A DNA stretch of 53,586 nucleotides from Syntrophorhabdales bacterium (GCA_035541455.1 DATKNH010000007.1:1-53586); one strand, 5' to 3'; positions 1 to 8,308 are shown, counted from the first letter of the stretch. Made by a program: numbers and translations. Notes: generated by a model not told the origin, from the sequence alone.

Positions 1-2105
1 CCGGGGCAGAGGCCCTGTTCGGTAGGTATGTAGCAACAGCGCTTGCTCTTCATCGAAATTTCAAAACCGAAGCGTCTCGCATAAAGCTTCATCCTGAAGA
101 GTTCAAGCCCTTTTCCTCCTGCCCCAAAATCGTAAGGGTTCTTGGATGAATAAAGCTCTGTCTCTTCCGCATGAAAGAGGCCGTCAAACACATAGGGCTG
201 GGCTTCATCTGCGATACCCACGCCGGTGTCGGTAACGTGAATCCAGACCCTGTTCTCCTTCTCCTCAACCGTGACCGTCACCAGTCCTCCGTCGGGAGTA
301 TTTTCGATGGCATTCTTCACGAGACCGTCAACCACCTCGGCGAGCACGCGCGGATCCATGTAGATGTAAAGGTCGTTCTCTCCTTCCACGCGGAGTTCCA
401 CCTGTCTGTGGCCAGCTCTCTGCTTGATCTTCTCCACTGCCATCTGGACAAAAGGATACAGGTCGATGGCCTGAAACAAATCCGTACCGCCGGAGATGTA
501 CTGGCTAAGCCATTCTTTCAGGGCCCCCCAATGCGACCACACCTCGGCAGGCACATTTCCCAAAACGTCCAAACGCTGTTTGAGCACATCCAGCTCATCC
601 GTCAAGGAAGCGGCTTCCAGTTCACGTGATGCAATGAATATCTCATCAGCCTCTCGCTGGATTCTCAAAAGACGCTCTGTGTTTCTTTCGAGAGCGGCCA
701 TGATCCCTTTGATATTCGTGTCCGTCGAAACTGCTTCCATCTTCCGTCTCAGTACCCTGAGGTTACCCTGAATGACTGCGAGGGGGGTTTTCAGTTCGTG
801 GGAGATATGATTTACCGCCTTTGTTTTCACCCTGTTGAGCTGCTCCAACTCCCTGTGAGAGCGCAGCAGCGCTTCCTCCGCCATCTTTCGTTCGGTGACA
901 TCACGAAGATAGACCAAGGACACCGGCTCGTTCCGGTATACAGTGTCCGTGGCCGAAACTTCGATGTAGATCGTCCTCCCGTCTCTTGTGATGCCTTTGA
1001 ATTCATAACGAGAGGGAACAGTCCCGCCCTTCCACCGTCTTCCATTGATGTCTTCGACCCGTTCCTTGTCATCGGGATGGACGACAATAGTGATCGGAGT
1101 ACCCATGATGTCTTTATAAGAATCGTAGCCGAACATTTCGACGAATCTTCTATTAACGTACTGGTGAAACCCCTTCTTTATGATCGCCACCCCATCGTTG
1201 GAGTGCTCAATTGCTGTGCGATACCGTTCCTCGCTTTCCGCAAGGGCCTCTTCAGCCTCCTTGCGCTTGCTGATGTCGCGCATGGTTCCTTCGTGGTAGA
1301 TAAACCCGCCCGGACCCCCGCGCGTGACACGGGAATTGATCGAAACCCAATGCGTACTGCCGTCGCGACGGCGCATTTTCACTTCGTAGTTCTGTACTGC
1401 GCCGCGGATGCGGAGTGTCTCCAGAAGATCGTCCCGATCAGCCGGATCAACATAAAGCTGCGTGCCGATATCGGTAATCGATTCTATCAGTTCTTCTGGC
1501 GAGTCATAGCCATGAGTGCGCGCCAGGGCGGGGTTTGCCGTGATGAATCTACCATCGAGGGTCGCCTGAAAGATGCCCTCGGTCGCATTCTCATAGATCT
1601 TGCGATATTTTTCTTCAGCCTGCTGGAGTTTCTCCTCCGTTTGCCTGCGTCTCGTCACATCCCGCACATAGACAGCAATGCGCGTGACCTCACCTTTGTC
1701 GTCCGAGACGATGTAAAGGCTGTGATCCAGGAAACGGCCTCTCCATTCCGCCACGAATCGCACCGGCACTCCCAGCCTGATTGCTTCATCCGCTTTTGTC
1801 CTGGCATATTGTGCGAGTGAGGGTGGAATCAGATCGTAGACAGCAGTGCCGAGAAGATTCTGTAACTCTGTATGGTAAGCCCTGGCAGCACTTTCGTTGG
1901 CAGCAAGAATGACACCATTCTTATCCATAAGAAATGCGATGTCGGTAGTGGCATTGAGAAGCGCGCGGACATCATCTTCGCTTTTCTTGAGCTCTGTCTG
2001 GGCTTCCTCGCGTTCCAGTTCGCAGATCTCCAGTGTTGAAACCGGCTCCTCCTGCCGGCCCAACTCGCGAAGAAGATCGTCTTTTACTTTTTCTTTTTCC
2101 TGCAT
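1..2105 (-). CDS. Multi-PAS sensor histidine kinase, 3' end cut by window edge
   Basis: Sensor kinase, probably soluble because no membrane segment is visible in the 701 residues present. The ATG at 2103-2105 is the first start after an in-frame stop at 2130-2132. A short charged N-terminus is followed by three PAS/PAC units (roughly residues 40-130, 165-280 and 290-400; linkers read like VTRRRQTEE, ISKRKEAEE and VTERKMAEE). Then comes a HisKA H-box reading NHISHELKTPLA, a helical linker, and a HATPase_c domain with DTGVGI (G1) and GAGGKGLEL (G2). The frame is open to base 1, so the C-terminus is missing and a receiver domain beyond it cannot be excluded. No response regulator is next to it on this side. 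The three PAS domains suggest redox, ligand or small-molecule sensing; the signal is unknown. The family call is secure. Confidence 0.9.
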   Translation of the reverse strand, partial: MQEKEKVKDDLLRELGRQEEPVSTLEICELEREEAQTELKKSEDDVRALLNATTDIAFLMDKNGVILAANESAARAYHTELQNLLGTAVYDLIPPSLAQYARTKADEAIRLGVPVRFVAEWRGRFLDHSLYIVSDDKGEVTRIAVYVRDVTRRRQTEEKLQQAEEKYRKIYENATEGIFQATLDGRFITANPALARTHGYDSPEELIESITDIGTQLYVDPADRDDLLETLRIRGAVQNYEVKMRRRDGSTHWVSINSRVTRGGPGGFIYHEGTMRDISKRKEAEEALAESEERYRTAIEHSNDGVAIIKKGFHQYVNRRFVEMFGYDSYKDIMGTPITIVVHPDDKERVEDINGRRWKGGTVPSRYEFKGITRDGRTIYIEVSATDTVYRNEPVSLVYLRDVTERKMAEEALLRSHRELEQLNRVKTKAVNHISHELKTPLAVIQGNLRVLRRKMEAVSTDTNIKGIMAALERNTERLLRIQREADEIFIASRELEAASLTDELDVLKQRLDVLGNVPAEVWSHWGALKEWLSQYISGGTDLFQAIDLYPFVQMAVEKIKQRAGHRQVELRVEGENDLYIYMDPRVLAEVVDGLVKNAIENTPDGGLVTVTVEEKENRVWIHVTDTGVGIADEAQPYVFDGLFHAEETELYSSKNPYDFGAGGKGLELFRMKLYARRFGFEISMKSKRCCYIPTEQGLCP

Positions 2106-2235
2106 CGTACGTATTCCAGCAAGGGTAAATTATTATTATAAGATATTTTCCGCTGACGGCACAAAGAAAAGGGAACCGCATTCGGCCCTCTGTCGCACAG
2201 ATCGCGGCATGCCGAGCGCTGTTACTGCCTGAACG

Positions 2236-2457
2236 CTACTTCTTCTTGCCGGACCCGGGTCCCTGGATGCCGGACCCGATCTTGGCCAACTCCTGCTGCA
2301 CCTCTTGCCACATGTGGCCATGTAACGTAAGTGTAAGCTTGCAAAAGGGGCAGGTGAGTGAAGCTCCTTCCGTGAGAGCCTCGATCGGGTGTTCAGTCTT
2401 GCGACCGCAGATGGGGCACGTAAAGGGTAAGGTCTTGTGCGTATTCGGTTTATTCAA
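2236..2457 (-). CDS. Small zinc-ribbon protein
   Basis: A 73-residue protein with two CPxC knuckles, CPIC near residue 15 and CPFC near residue 37, which together make a four-cysteine zinc ribbon. A helical segment and a Gly/Lys-rich tail ending in GSGKKK follow. The only plausible start is TTG at 2455-2457, preceded by a GAGGGAG ribosome-binding site inside the end of the upstream gene. The two genes overlap by 8 nt, so translation is probably coupled to the DsbA/FrnE-type selenoprotein. Function is unknown. The coupling suggests a metal-binding or thiol-redox partner of the oxidoreductase, but that is inference. Confidence 0.7.
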   Translation of the reverse strand: MNKPNTHKTLPFTCPICGRKTEHPIEALTEGASLTCPFCKLTLTLHGHMWQEVQQELAKIGSGIQGPGSGKKK

Positions 2458-3076
2458 GGTTCTCCCTCACGAATTTTTCCATCACTTTGTAGGGCTGAGC
2501 GCCGGTGACCCTGTTTCTTCCCACTACAAAGGTCGGGACAGCCGTGATACCCATCTCTCTTGCTCGCGCCCAGTCATCGTCAACAGCAAATTGATAGGTT
2601 CTCAACAGAAGGGCTTTCCTGGCTGCCTCCCCTGAAAGTCCAAGGCCCTCGGCAATCTTGACCAGCTCATCCAGTTTTCCTATGTTTACGCCGTCGACGA
2701 AGTAGGCCTTGAAGACAGCCCGGTGGAAGGCCTCACCGACTCCCTGCGTCTCAGCCCACTTTGCCAGTTCCTGGGCGTGACGGGTGTTGTAGGTCTTGGT
2801 GCGTTCGCCGAGAGGCAGGCCGAGCTCCGCCGCCGCTTCTTTCAGCCGTGCCTGTACCTTGTTTATGTCTATATGAGCGCCCTTGAAGAGCTCGGTCAGC
2901 GCCAGACCTTCTTCGGGAATTTCAGGATGGAGCGGGAAAGCTACCCACTTTGTTACGATGTTGAACTTCTTCCGCAGCTCATCAATACGCACGGTACTGA
3001 AGTAGCACCAGGGTCACCCAAAGTCAGAGAATATTTCCAGGACTTCAGTCGTCACGTGTAATTCATTCACAGCCAT
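2450..3076 (-). CDS. DsbA/FrnE-family thiol oxidoreductase, probable selenoprotein (Sec at codon 21)
   Basis: Thioredoxin-fold protein of the DsbA/FrnE (2-hydroxychromene-2-carboxylate isomerase-like) family. From the ATG at 3074-3076, with SD GGGAGGA just upstream, the frame reads 20 codons to FSDFG, then UGA at 3014-3016, then PWCYFSTVRIDEL and on without interruption to TAA at 2450. In this family the segment is FSDxxCPWCYF, so the UGA stands exactly at the first cysteine of CPWC and gives UPWC. The family cis-proline motif is intact at GITAVPTFVV, as is the helical insertion between the two halves. Total length is 208 residues including Sec, normal for the family. A simple gene caller would start it at the GTG at 2992 and lose the active site. 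No signal peptide is seen, so it is probably cytoplasmic. A nonsense mutation or sequencing error is possible but would have to hit precisely the redox cysteine in an otherwise intact gene. Confidence 0.82.
2965..3016 (-). promoter_or_regulatory. Candidate bacterial SECIS element after the UGA
   Basis: Bacterial Sec insertion needs a stem-loop within the coding sequence just 3' of UGA. Two mutually exclusive hand folds are possible. One is a 6-bp stem (GGUGCU with AGUACC, one G-U pair, loop ACUUC) at 2993-3009. The other is a longer two-part stem, ACUUC with GAAGU outside and CCGUG with UGCGG inside, whose apical loop lies about 25-37 nt after the UGA and contains G and GU. The second places the loop in the range usual for bSECIS. 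No energy was computed, so this is a candidate only. Confidence 0.35.
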
Positions 3077-3095
3077 TCCTCCCACTCCGGCGCTC

Positions 3096-3701
3096 TTATT
3101 TCTTTATGATGATCCACAATCCGCCTTCGTCAATGATAGTGATCCTGCCTGCAAGGCCGCTGTCGATCACGAGCTTGCGCACCCATTGCTCGGTGATCTC
3201 GATCTTTCCTATGCTTAAATTGAGTTCCTTCGATTGCTTTCCCAGGGCCAAAAGCACATTGTTGGGCGTGTACTTTCCGAATCCACCGCCCACAAATGCC
3301 AAACCTCCGGGCCGAAGCACTCGATAAGCCGCAGTCAAGTCCGCTTCAAAGAGGGAAGGGAAAAAGAAGGCGCCGCGAAACACGGCGAGGTCCATTGATG
3401 CAGTCTCAACAGCGGCCAGGGAAGGGTTGCTCTCGATAATTTGAATGCGGTTGACCACGCCCTCCTCTTGTGCTTCCTGGAAGTACGATTCAGCCATGCC
3501 TGGGGGGAAAGAGGCTATTGCATGAGAACTGCCGATGCCATCCTTCAAGATGGAAAAAATGACTCCTGAAAAAGGTCCGATCTCCAGTAGCTTTCCATCA
3601 GTGCGGCCGTAGATCTCTTCTATGTGCTTCGCGAGATGAGGATAGACCGGTTTCCACAGCCTGTTTATTTGCTGTATGAGTGCCAAGTTGTCAGGATTCA
3701 T
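3096..3701 (-). CDS. Class I SAM-dependent methyltransferase
   Basis: A 201-residue Rossmann-fold methyltransferase. Motif I is LLEIGPFSGVIFS around residues 38-50. An acidic segment and MDLAVFRGAFFFP (motif IV region) follow, then the LRPGGLAFVGGG strand/turn typical of methyltransferase-11-like enzymes near residue 135. The substrate cannot be read from the sequence. The N-terminal 35 residues form a helical lid with HIEEIYG, reminiscent of small-molecule methyltransferases. It lies just upstream of the selenoprotein on the same strand (19-nt gap to its ATG), so the two may be cotranscribed. The ATG at 3701 has no strong SD. Confidence 0.85.
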   Translation of the reverse strand: MNPDNLALIQQINRLWKPVYPHLAKHIEEIYGRTDGKLLEIGPFSGVIFSILKDGIGSSHAIASFPPGMAESYFQEAQEEGVVNRIQIIESNPSLAAVETASMDLAVFRGAFFFPSLFEADLTAAYRVLRPGGLAFVGGGFGKYTPNNVLLALGKQSKELNLSIGKIEITEQWVRKLVIDSGLAGRITIIDEGGLWIIIKK

Positions 3702-3848
3702 ATCTATTCATACACCTAAAATGCAGTAAAGCATAAGGCACGCTACACTCGGAAGTCAATTGGGAGTTGAGCGAGACGGAAAGACCTTTTCTTCGCTCTC
3801 CAGGCGCTCCAAGGCATGGGCTGCGCGGTACCAATTGTTTTAGCCGGG

Positions 3849-3930
3849 CACCCGCGGCCCGCCAAACCTTTCATCCGCGGGTGGCAGGAGTAAGAACAGG
3901 CCGATGGACAACGAAGGTATACGCTTGAAG
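3849..3930 (-). repeat. 3'-flanking repeat copy downstream of the alcohol dehydrogenase
   Basis: Six nt after the ADH stop codon (3936-3938), reading in the ADH direction, comes TTCAAGCGTATACCTTCGTT (complement within 3910-3929), then CCTGTTCTTACTCC, then a hairpin with a perfect 9-bp stem (CACCCGCGG 3849-3857 with CCGCGGGTG 3875-3883). The first part matches the other copies at 9055-9160, 35543-35727 and 37093-37254. The hairpin half is different in sequence here. It may act as the transcript end of the ADH gene. Confidence 0.7.
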
Positions 3931-3935
3931 GCAAA

Positions 3936-4949
3936 TCAGCGCCTGCCGATCACTAGCACCGCTGCGCCTGTGAGAGCCCCACGCCGTAGCGCTTCCAAGG
4001 CTTCATTTGCCTGTTCGAGAGAAAACGGTCGTGATTCAACTTTGAGCGGGACCTGGGCCGCAATGGCGAGGAACTCTTCAGCGTCGATTCGGCTCAGGTT
4101 AGCTACCGATCTGACAACTCTCTCCTCCCAGAGCAGGCGGTAGGGGAAGGATGGGATATCGCTCATGTGTATGCCCCCGCAGACCACTACCCCACCTTTG
4201 TCTGTCGCCCGAAGAGCTTCAGGCAGCAGAGCGCCCACCGGCGCAAAAATGATTGCAGCATCCAGTCTCTCCGGAGGCAGCACATCCGAATCCCCCGCCC
4301 AGGCAGCGCCGACCTGGCGGGCGAACGACTGACCTTCGACGTCACCGGGTTTTGTGAAGGCAAATACGGTTTTACCTTGCGCAACTGCCGCCTGTGCTAT
4401 CAGGTGCGCAGCCGCACCAAACCCGTAAATACCGAGGGTCTTGACGTGAGTTCCAGCCATGCGATAGGAGCGATAGCCGATCAGCCCGGCGCAAAGCAGC
4501 GGAGCTGCCTCGAGGTCGCCATAGGCATTGGGCAGTTTAAAACAGTACCGCTGGTCTGCAGCCGTATACTCGGCGTACCCTCCGTCTCTGGTATAGCCTG
4601 TAAAGAGAGCATGGTCACAGAGATTCTCCTGGTCGCGCACACAATAGCGGCACGTGCCGCAGGTATAACCGAGCCACGGTACTCCAACGCGGTCTCTCAA
4701 AGAAAACGCTGTGACAGCAGTACCGATTGCAACCACGGTACCTACGATTTCGTGCCCCAGGACCAGCGGCAGCTTCGGATGCGGCAGTTCGCCGTCAAGT
4801 ACATGTAAGTCCGTCCTGCAGACCCCGCAGGCATCGACCTTGACCAGTACATCATTCGGCCCGGGCAACGGGACAGGAACTTCCTTGAGCACCAGCGGTC
4901 TCCCCTGCTGCTCCAGTATCATGGCGCGCATCGTTTTCGGAATTGTCAT
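3936..4949 (-). CDS. Zinc-dependent alcohol dehydrogenase (MDR family)
   Basis: Medium-chain dehydrogenase/reductase of 337 residues. It has an N-terminal GroES-like catalytic domain with catalytic zinc ligands in CGVCRTDLH (Cys about residue 39) and GHEIVG (His about 66). The structural zinc loop is the four-cysteine run in GYTCGTCRYCVRDQENLCD. The second half is a Rossmann domain with a GIYGFGAAAHL nucleotide-binding turn. The family oxidises alcohols or reduces aldehydes with NAD(P)H. The short length and the Rossmann motif resemble the AdhP/YogA-type zinc-binding alcohol dehydrogenases. It stands alone, divergent from the gene at 5180 and followed by a 3' repeat element. Substrate unknown. 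Confidence 0.88.
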   Translation of the reverse strand: MTIPKTMRAMILEQQGRPLVLKEVPVPLPGPNDVLVKVDACGVCRTDLHVLDGELPHPKLPLVLGHEIVGTVVAIGTAVTAFSLRDRVGVPWLGYTCGTCRYCVRDQENLCDHALFTGYTRDGGYAEYTAADQRYCFKLPNAYGDLEAAPLLCAGLIGYRSYRMAGTHVKTLGIYGFGAAAHLIAQAAVAQGKTVFAFTKPGDVEGQSFARQVGAAWAGDSDVLPPERLDAAIIFAPVGALLPEALRATDKGGVVVCGGIHMSDIPSFPYRLLWEERVVRSVANLSRIDAEEFLAIAAQVPLKVESRPFSLEQANEALEALRRGALTGAAVLVIGRR

Positions 4950-5179
4950 CTTCTCACTCTTCTTTTCTTTTTAAGTGTTCGTCGAAGTCGCCAGAATTAG
5001 GGTTTGCTTCGCTCGCATTAGAAAAGCGACGCGGGAATTCCTCGATCTTCGTGCTTCTTGTGTAACGCATCGTTAATTGTAGCGTAGATATAGACCGAAC
5101 ACAAAGATTCAATACGGTACTCGAAAAACGAAACGTGTGAATTTGATTTTCGTGCCATTCCATGCCATGTTTATTGATC

Positions 5180-5491
5180 ATGAACGAGCAAAGAGACAAA
5201 TACCTCACCGAGGCCATGGGCGCCTGCTGGCATCAGTACAACGAAGAAAAGCCGCTCATGACCTATTCCCTGATAGCTTACGTCTGCGAGAAGTGCAAGG
5301 CATTTATCCTCGGTAATAATGATTTTTCCAATGATGAGGACTTTCCCAAACTGTGGAACTGGGCAAAACGTCAGCCTGTTTTGAGCTCGCTGGTAGCAGC
5401 TTGCGAAGGAACAGACGGCACAGGGCCTTCTGATGCTGCTGCGCGCGAAACCTTTGCCGATCAGGTGTGCGCGCTCATCAAGCCGAAGTAG
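5180..5491 (+). CDS. Conserved hypothetical protein, phage ABA-sandwich-like
   Basis: A protein of about 103 residues starting at MNEQRDKYLTEAMG. An upstream ATG at 5162 would add six residues; neither start has a clear SD. It contains a cysteine pair (VCEKCKAF) and the signature NNDFSNDEDFPKLWNWA, which I recognise from small proteins found in phages and deltaproteobacterial genomes with a CWH...C..C..F...NNDF layout. No catalytic residues are identifiable. Function unknown. It faces the radical SAM gene tail to tail with a 19-nt gap. Confidence 0.75.
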   Translation: MNEQRDKYLTEAMGACWHQYNEEKPLMTYSLIAYVCEKCKAFILGNNDFSNDEDFPKLWNWAKRQPVLSSLVAACEGTDGTGPSDAAARETFADQVCALIKPK

Positions 5492-5510
5492 TCCGACTGT
5501 CAACACGGGG

Positions 5511-6857
5511 TCACGGCATCAGCTTTGAACGTATAAACCTGGTTGCCCTCTCCAGTTCATAGTCGGACATCGATTCCGGATCGATCCCTCCGCCGTGCAA
5601 GTGCGGTCTCAACAAATTGAGTATGTCCTCTGTAACACCCCCGTACTGTCCGATAAAAGATTGCAGACGGGCGTGAAGACTGAACACGAGTTTATCCCTG
5701 GGAGAGAGCGAGAGATATTCGTCAATGGTCGCAAGCATCCGAGCCCTGTCCTCGGGCAACCGGCCGTTCACATCCAGCAGATTTGAGGCGCTGTCGCTCA
5801 CGACAGTGATCGCACACTTCGTGTTCTCGATGAGCGCTCTCATTTCTCTTGCTACCTGTTCCTCAGATGCTTCGACAAATTCGCCTGTTGCCTTCGCTGC
5901 GGCAAGACCGGTCCGGGGAAATATTTCGAGACTCCTCAAACGCACAAAATCGGGCCCACCCTCAGTGAGTACCCGGGCAGTCTCGATTGCATGCTCCTCT
6001 GACAGGCTCGCCCCTCCAAGGCCGGGCATCACATAAACAGAGCACGAAATGCCCGCTTCCCTGGTCTTTCTGCACGCTTCGATGTGCTGGGATGCTGTCA
6101 CGCCTTTCTTCATATAGCGGAGTACCCTGTCACTTCCGCTCTCCACACCGAAATGGATCCTGTTCAGGCCTGCACGCGCAAAGAGAGCCAGTTCCTCCAC
6201 ATCCTTACGTGCCGCGGACTGGGTGCGTCCATACGCAGTAAAGCGCTCCAGCGTTGGGAATCTGCAGCGAATGTGGCTCAACACCTCACTCACGTAATCG
6301 CCAGAGAGCAAAAGGAGATTGGCATCGCCCAGAAAGCAGGTGCGTGCCCCGCTTTGCCGCCAGGCGAGCAGATGGTAGACGCTATCCGTGATGCTCGGTT
6401 TCTCTTTGAACCATGAGGCAAACCAGACGAGGCGCTCATCGTCATCATCTTCTTCTGCGGATCTTTGCTGTACCGTCAAAGACTGAGGTATTGACGTTGC
6501 TTTGGAGCCCAGTGCCTCCAGATCCTCTCCTTCTGGTGTGGACCTACCCTTCGCAGACTCGATCTCTCGTATGAGCCGCTCTGCCTGCGTGTAACCCCCT
6601 TCAATCGAGCCTGCTATTCCACTGACACGCTCCCGTACCACCTCATCAAGTATGGCTGCCCTATCTATATCTCTCTTCACTTCTTCGAGGGGTCTTTTAC
6701 TGAAGCGCGCTCCGAGCTTGTAGACAGGACAGAACAAGCAACGGTTCCACGCGCAATTGCGGCTCACCCTGAAGGTCAGGCTGTAGTTCTCTGTGGGAGG
6801 TCTGATCGAACAGATCTCGAAGGGTTCGATATACGCGAACCTACGGGCTGTCTCCAT
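5511..6857 (-). CDS. Radical SAM protein with CX4CX2C cluster motif
   Basis: A 448-residue radical SAM enzyme. The cluster motif near residue 36 reads NCAWNRCLFCPVYKLG, a CX4CX2C variant shared by a clade of uncharacterised radical SAM proteins in anaerobes, instead of the classical CX3CX2C. Elp3/MiaB-like barrel features follow: GDANLLLL, the FGVESGSDRVLRYMKKG segment near residue 235 (a SAM-contacting strand) and YVMPGLGG. The region around residues 110-150 is acidic and variable (EDDDDE). No B12, TRAM or SPASM domain is seen. It probably modifies an organic substrate or peptide; nothing in the neighbourhood names it. The Met start is well supported by the family FEI-RPP N-terminus. Confidence 0.88.
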   Translation of the reverse strand: METARRFAYIEPFEICSIRPPTENYSLTFRVSRNCAWNRCLFCPVYKLGARFSKRPLEEVKRDIDRAAILDEVVRERVSGIAGSIEGGYTQAERLIREIESAKGRSTPEGEDLEALGSKATSIPQSLTVQQRSAEEDDDDERLVWFASWFKEKPSITDSVYHLLAWRQSGARTCFLGDANLLLLSGDYVSEVLSHIRCRFPTLERFTAYGRTQSAARKDVEELALFARAGLNRIHFGVESGSDRVLRYMKKGVTASQHIEACRKTREAGISCSVYVMPGLGGASLSEEHAIETARVLTEGGPDFVRLRSLEIFPRTGLAAAKATGEFVEASEEQVAREMRALIENTKCAITVVSDSASNLLDVNGRLPEDRARMLATIDEYLSLSPRDKLVFSLHARLQSFIGQYGGVTEDILNLLRPHLHGGGIDPESMSDYELERATRFIRSKLMP

Positions 6858-6969
6858 TGGTCTTGGCCGTCGTCCCTGTTTTGGTTAGTATAGCGCAGCA
6901 ACCGGCCCGAGACAAAAAAGAGGGGCTTGAGACGGTGGGCGCGGTCGAGTGGAGCAGTCTTGTCCGAAG

Positions 6970-7332
6970 TTACCTGAAATAGTGATAGAGCAAATCGATG
7001 CGCCCATGTTTGACCAAATAGATTCCCGAGAACTTCATGATCTCCTTGATTTGGGTCTTATACTCTCCCTTGTAGCACTGGCTTTCGCACTTTTTACACA
7101 TGGGCTTTGGATCATGCGGGCAGGCAAGGCGCATGCCTATACCGTAGGCGAGGAGTCTTCTGCACTCCGGACAGACAGGGATATCTCTTTTCGTAATCTG
7201 CTTGATGTCAAACTGCTTCAGTGAAAAAGGAGCCTTTTCCCCCTGGTGGTGCTCACGGCAATAGATTGCGACAAAGCGCATCAATGTGCTGATGTCGGAT
7301 TTTTCCTTCGGGGAAATTCTATTCCTATCCAT
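6970..7332 (-). CDS. YgbA-like 'nitrous oxide-stimulated promoter' family protein
   Basis: A 120-residue protein matching the YgbA family: RFVAIYCREHH in the first third, then CPECRRLLAYGIGMRLACPHDPKPMCKKC and CYKGEYKTQIKEIMKFSG. The seven-cysteine core with CPEC, a later CPxxxxKPxCKKC and a CYK is the family hallmark and suggests a metal or Fe-S centre. Enterobacterial ygbA is controlled by NO-responsive NsrR and helps growth after nitrosative stress. The role in this organism is unproven. No NsrR-like gene or site was seen nearby. Confidence 0.82.
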   Translation of the reverse strand: MDRNRISPKEKSDISTLMRFVAIYCREHHQGEKAPFSLKQFDIKQITKRDIPVCPECRRLLAYGIGMRLACPHDPKPMCKKCESQCYKGEYKTQIKEIMKFSGIYLVKHGRIDLLYHYFR

Positions 7333-7438
7333 AGCCTTCCTTTGTTACTATACACCTTCCTTCCGGCTTTCGCTTTGATTTAGGTCAAGTATCATTGCGT
7401 TTATGCAGCTTGCGTGAGTTCAGCACTCAGGGATTGAG

Positions 7439-7467
7439 TTGACAAAGGAATCAATGCCCGATAGGAT
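7439..7467 (+). promoter_or_regulatory. Sigma-70-like promoter candidate for the small Cys-rich ORF
   Basis: TTGACA at 7439-7444, a 17-nt spacer, then TAGGAT at 7462-7467 (4 of 6 to TATAAT). Transcription would begin about 7 nt later, at or beside the GTG at 7474. Either that mRNA is leaderless or the promoter serves the HD gene at 7735. Confidence 0.35.
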
Positions 7468-7473
7468 GTTGCC

Positions 7474-7662
7474 GTGAAAAAGGCCTCAAAGAGCTCTATA
7501 ACAGGGTTCTGTGACCTCATGTGCAAATATGCCGAATTGCCGAAAGATGGAGCGCTCGACGGCTCTGGAAGCTGCCGGACTTTTATCGCTGTGTACTGCA
7601 ACCGCAGGAAGACATTTGTCCCAAAGAACCTGGCCTGCAGCCAGAAGCAGATGCGCCAATAG
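7474..7662 (+). CDS. Small cysteine-rich hypothetical protein
   Basis: A 62-residue ORF starting at GTG with AGGA seven nt upstream. It reads FCDLMCKYAELPKD, then GSGSCRTFIAVYCNRRK, then NLACSQK. Five cysteines spaced as two knuckles, followed by basic residues, look like a metal-binding or Fe-S mini-protein. I recall similar FCxLxCxYA...CRTF..YC sequences in deltaproteobacterial genomes but cannot name a family. It sits alone upstream of the HD-domain gene. The pattern argues for a real gene rather than a chance frame. Confidence 0.55.
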   Translation: MKKASKSSITGFCDLMCKYAELPKDGALDGSGSCRTFIAVYCNRRKTFVPKNLACSQKQMRQ

Positions 7663-7734
7663 ATTCCCACGGGCAAGCCGGGTACCCGCGTGCGGGTATG
7701 GGTAGGGAACTGCATCTGAGGGAGGCAAACACTC

Positions 7735-8289
7735 ATGACAAGGCAGGAGGCGATCCAACTTCTTCAGACGTACGTCAAGAACGAACGTATGCTGAACCAC
7801 TGCTATGCCACTGAAGCAGTGATGAGGGCATTAGCCCGAAAACTGGGTGGTGACGAAGAGCGGTGGGCTCTGGCAGGGCTGCTGCATGACCTCGACGTGG
7901 AACTCAGTAACGCCGACCTGAAGGTCCACGGCAAGGAAGCAGAAAAGATCCTGAGAGCGCGAGATGTCGATGAAGAAATCATTGACGCCGTCGCCATGCA
8001 TAATGAGACATTTACAGGGAAAAAACGGGCAACCCAGATCCAGCACGCTCTCGCTGCAGGCGAGACCATTACAGGACTGATAGTGGCTACCGCGCTCGTC
8101 TATCCGGACAAAAAGCTGGAGAGCGTCAAACCCAAATCGATAACGAAAAGAATGAAGGAGAAGGCGTTTGCGGCGTCAGTCAATAGAGATATCATCATGG
8201 AGTGTGAGACTATCGGTCTGCCCCTGGAGGAATTTGTGCAGCTCAGCCTTGACGCGATGAAAGGTATCGCGGCAGAAATTGGACTCTGA
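7735..8289 (+). CDS. HD-domain (HDIG) phosphohydrolase-like protein
   Basis: A 184-residue HD-superfamily protein. Metal-binding residues are visible in order: the His in MLNHCYATEAVM (about residue 22), the HD doublet in GLLHDLDVELS (about residue 51), a His in LKVHGKEA, and MHNETF. The family hydrolyses phosphoesters of nucleotides or nucleotide second messengers; this short form is usually annotated HDIG-domain protein and its substrate is open. A strong SD (GAGGGAGG) precedes the ATG. It abuts the YgjP-like metallopeptidase gene; its stop at 8289 precedes that gene's likely ATG at 8309. Confidence 0.88.
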   Translation: MTRQEAIQLLQTYVKNERMLNHCYATEAVMRALARKLGGDEERWALAGLLHDLDVELSNADLKVHGKEAEKILRARDVDEEIIDAVAMHNETFTGKKRATQIQHALAAGETITGLIVATALVYPDKKLESVKPKSITKRMKEKAFAASVNRDIIMECETIGLPLEEFVQLSLDAMKGIAAEIGL

Positions 8290-8308
8290 AGAAAAGATTA
8301 GAGCAAGA

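Noticed and set aside
798-1820. 340-residue plus-strand ORF
   Set aside because: Antisense to the PAS/histidine kinase, which reads through the whole region with domain motifs.
2450-2992. Truncated 180-residue oxidoreductase starting at the GTG at 2992
   Set aside because: That start follows the UPWC motif and would remove the active site; the upstream frame with SD and family sequence is continuous apart from the UGA.
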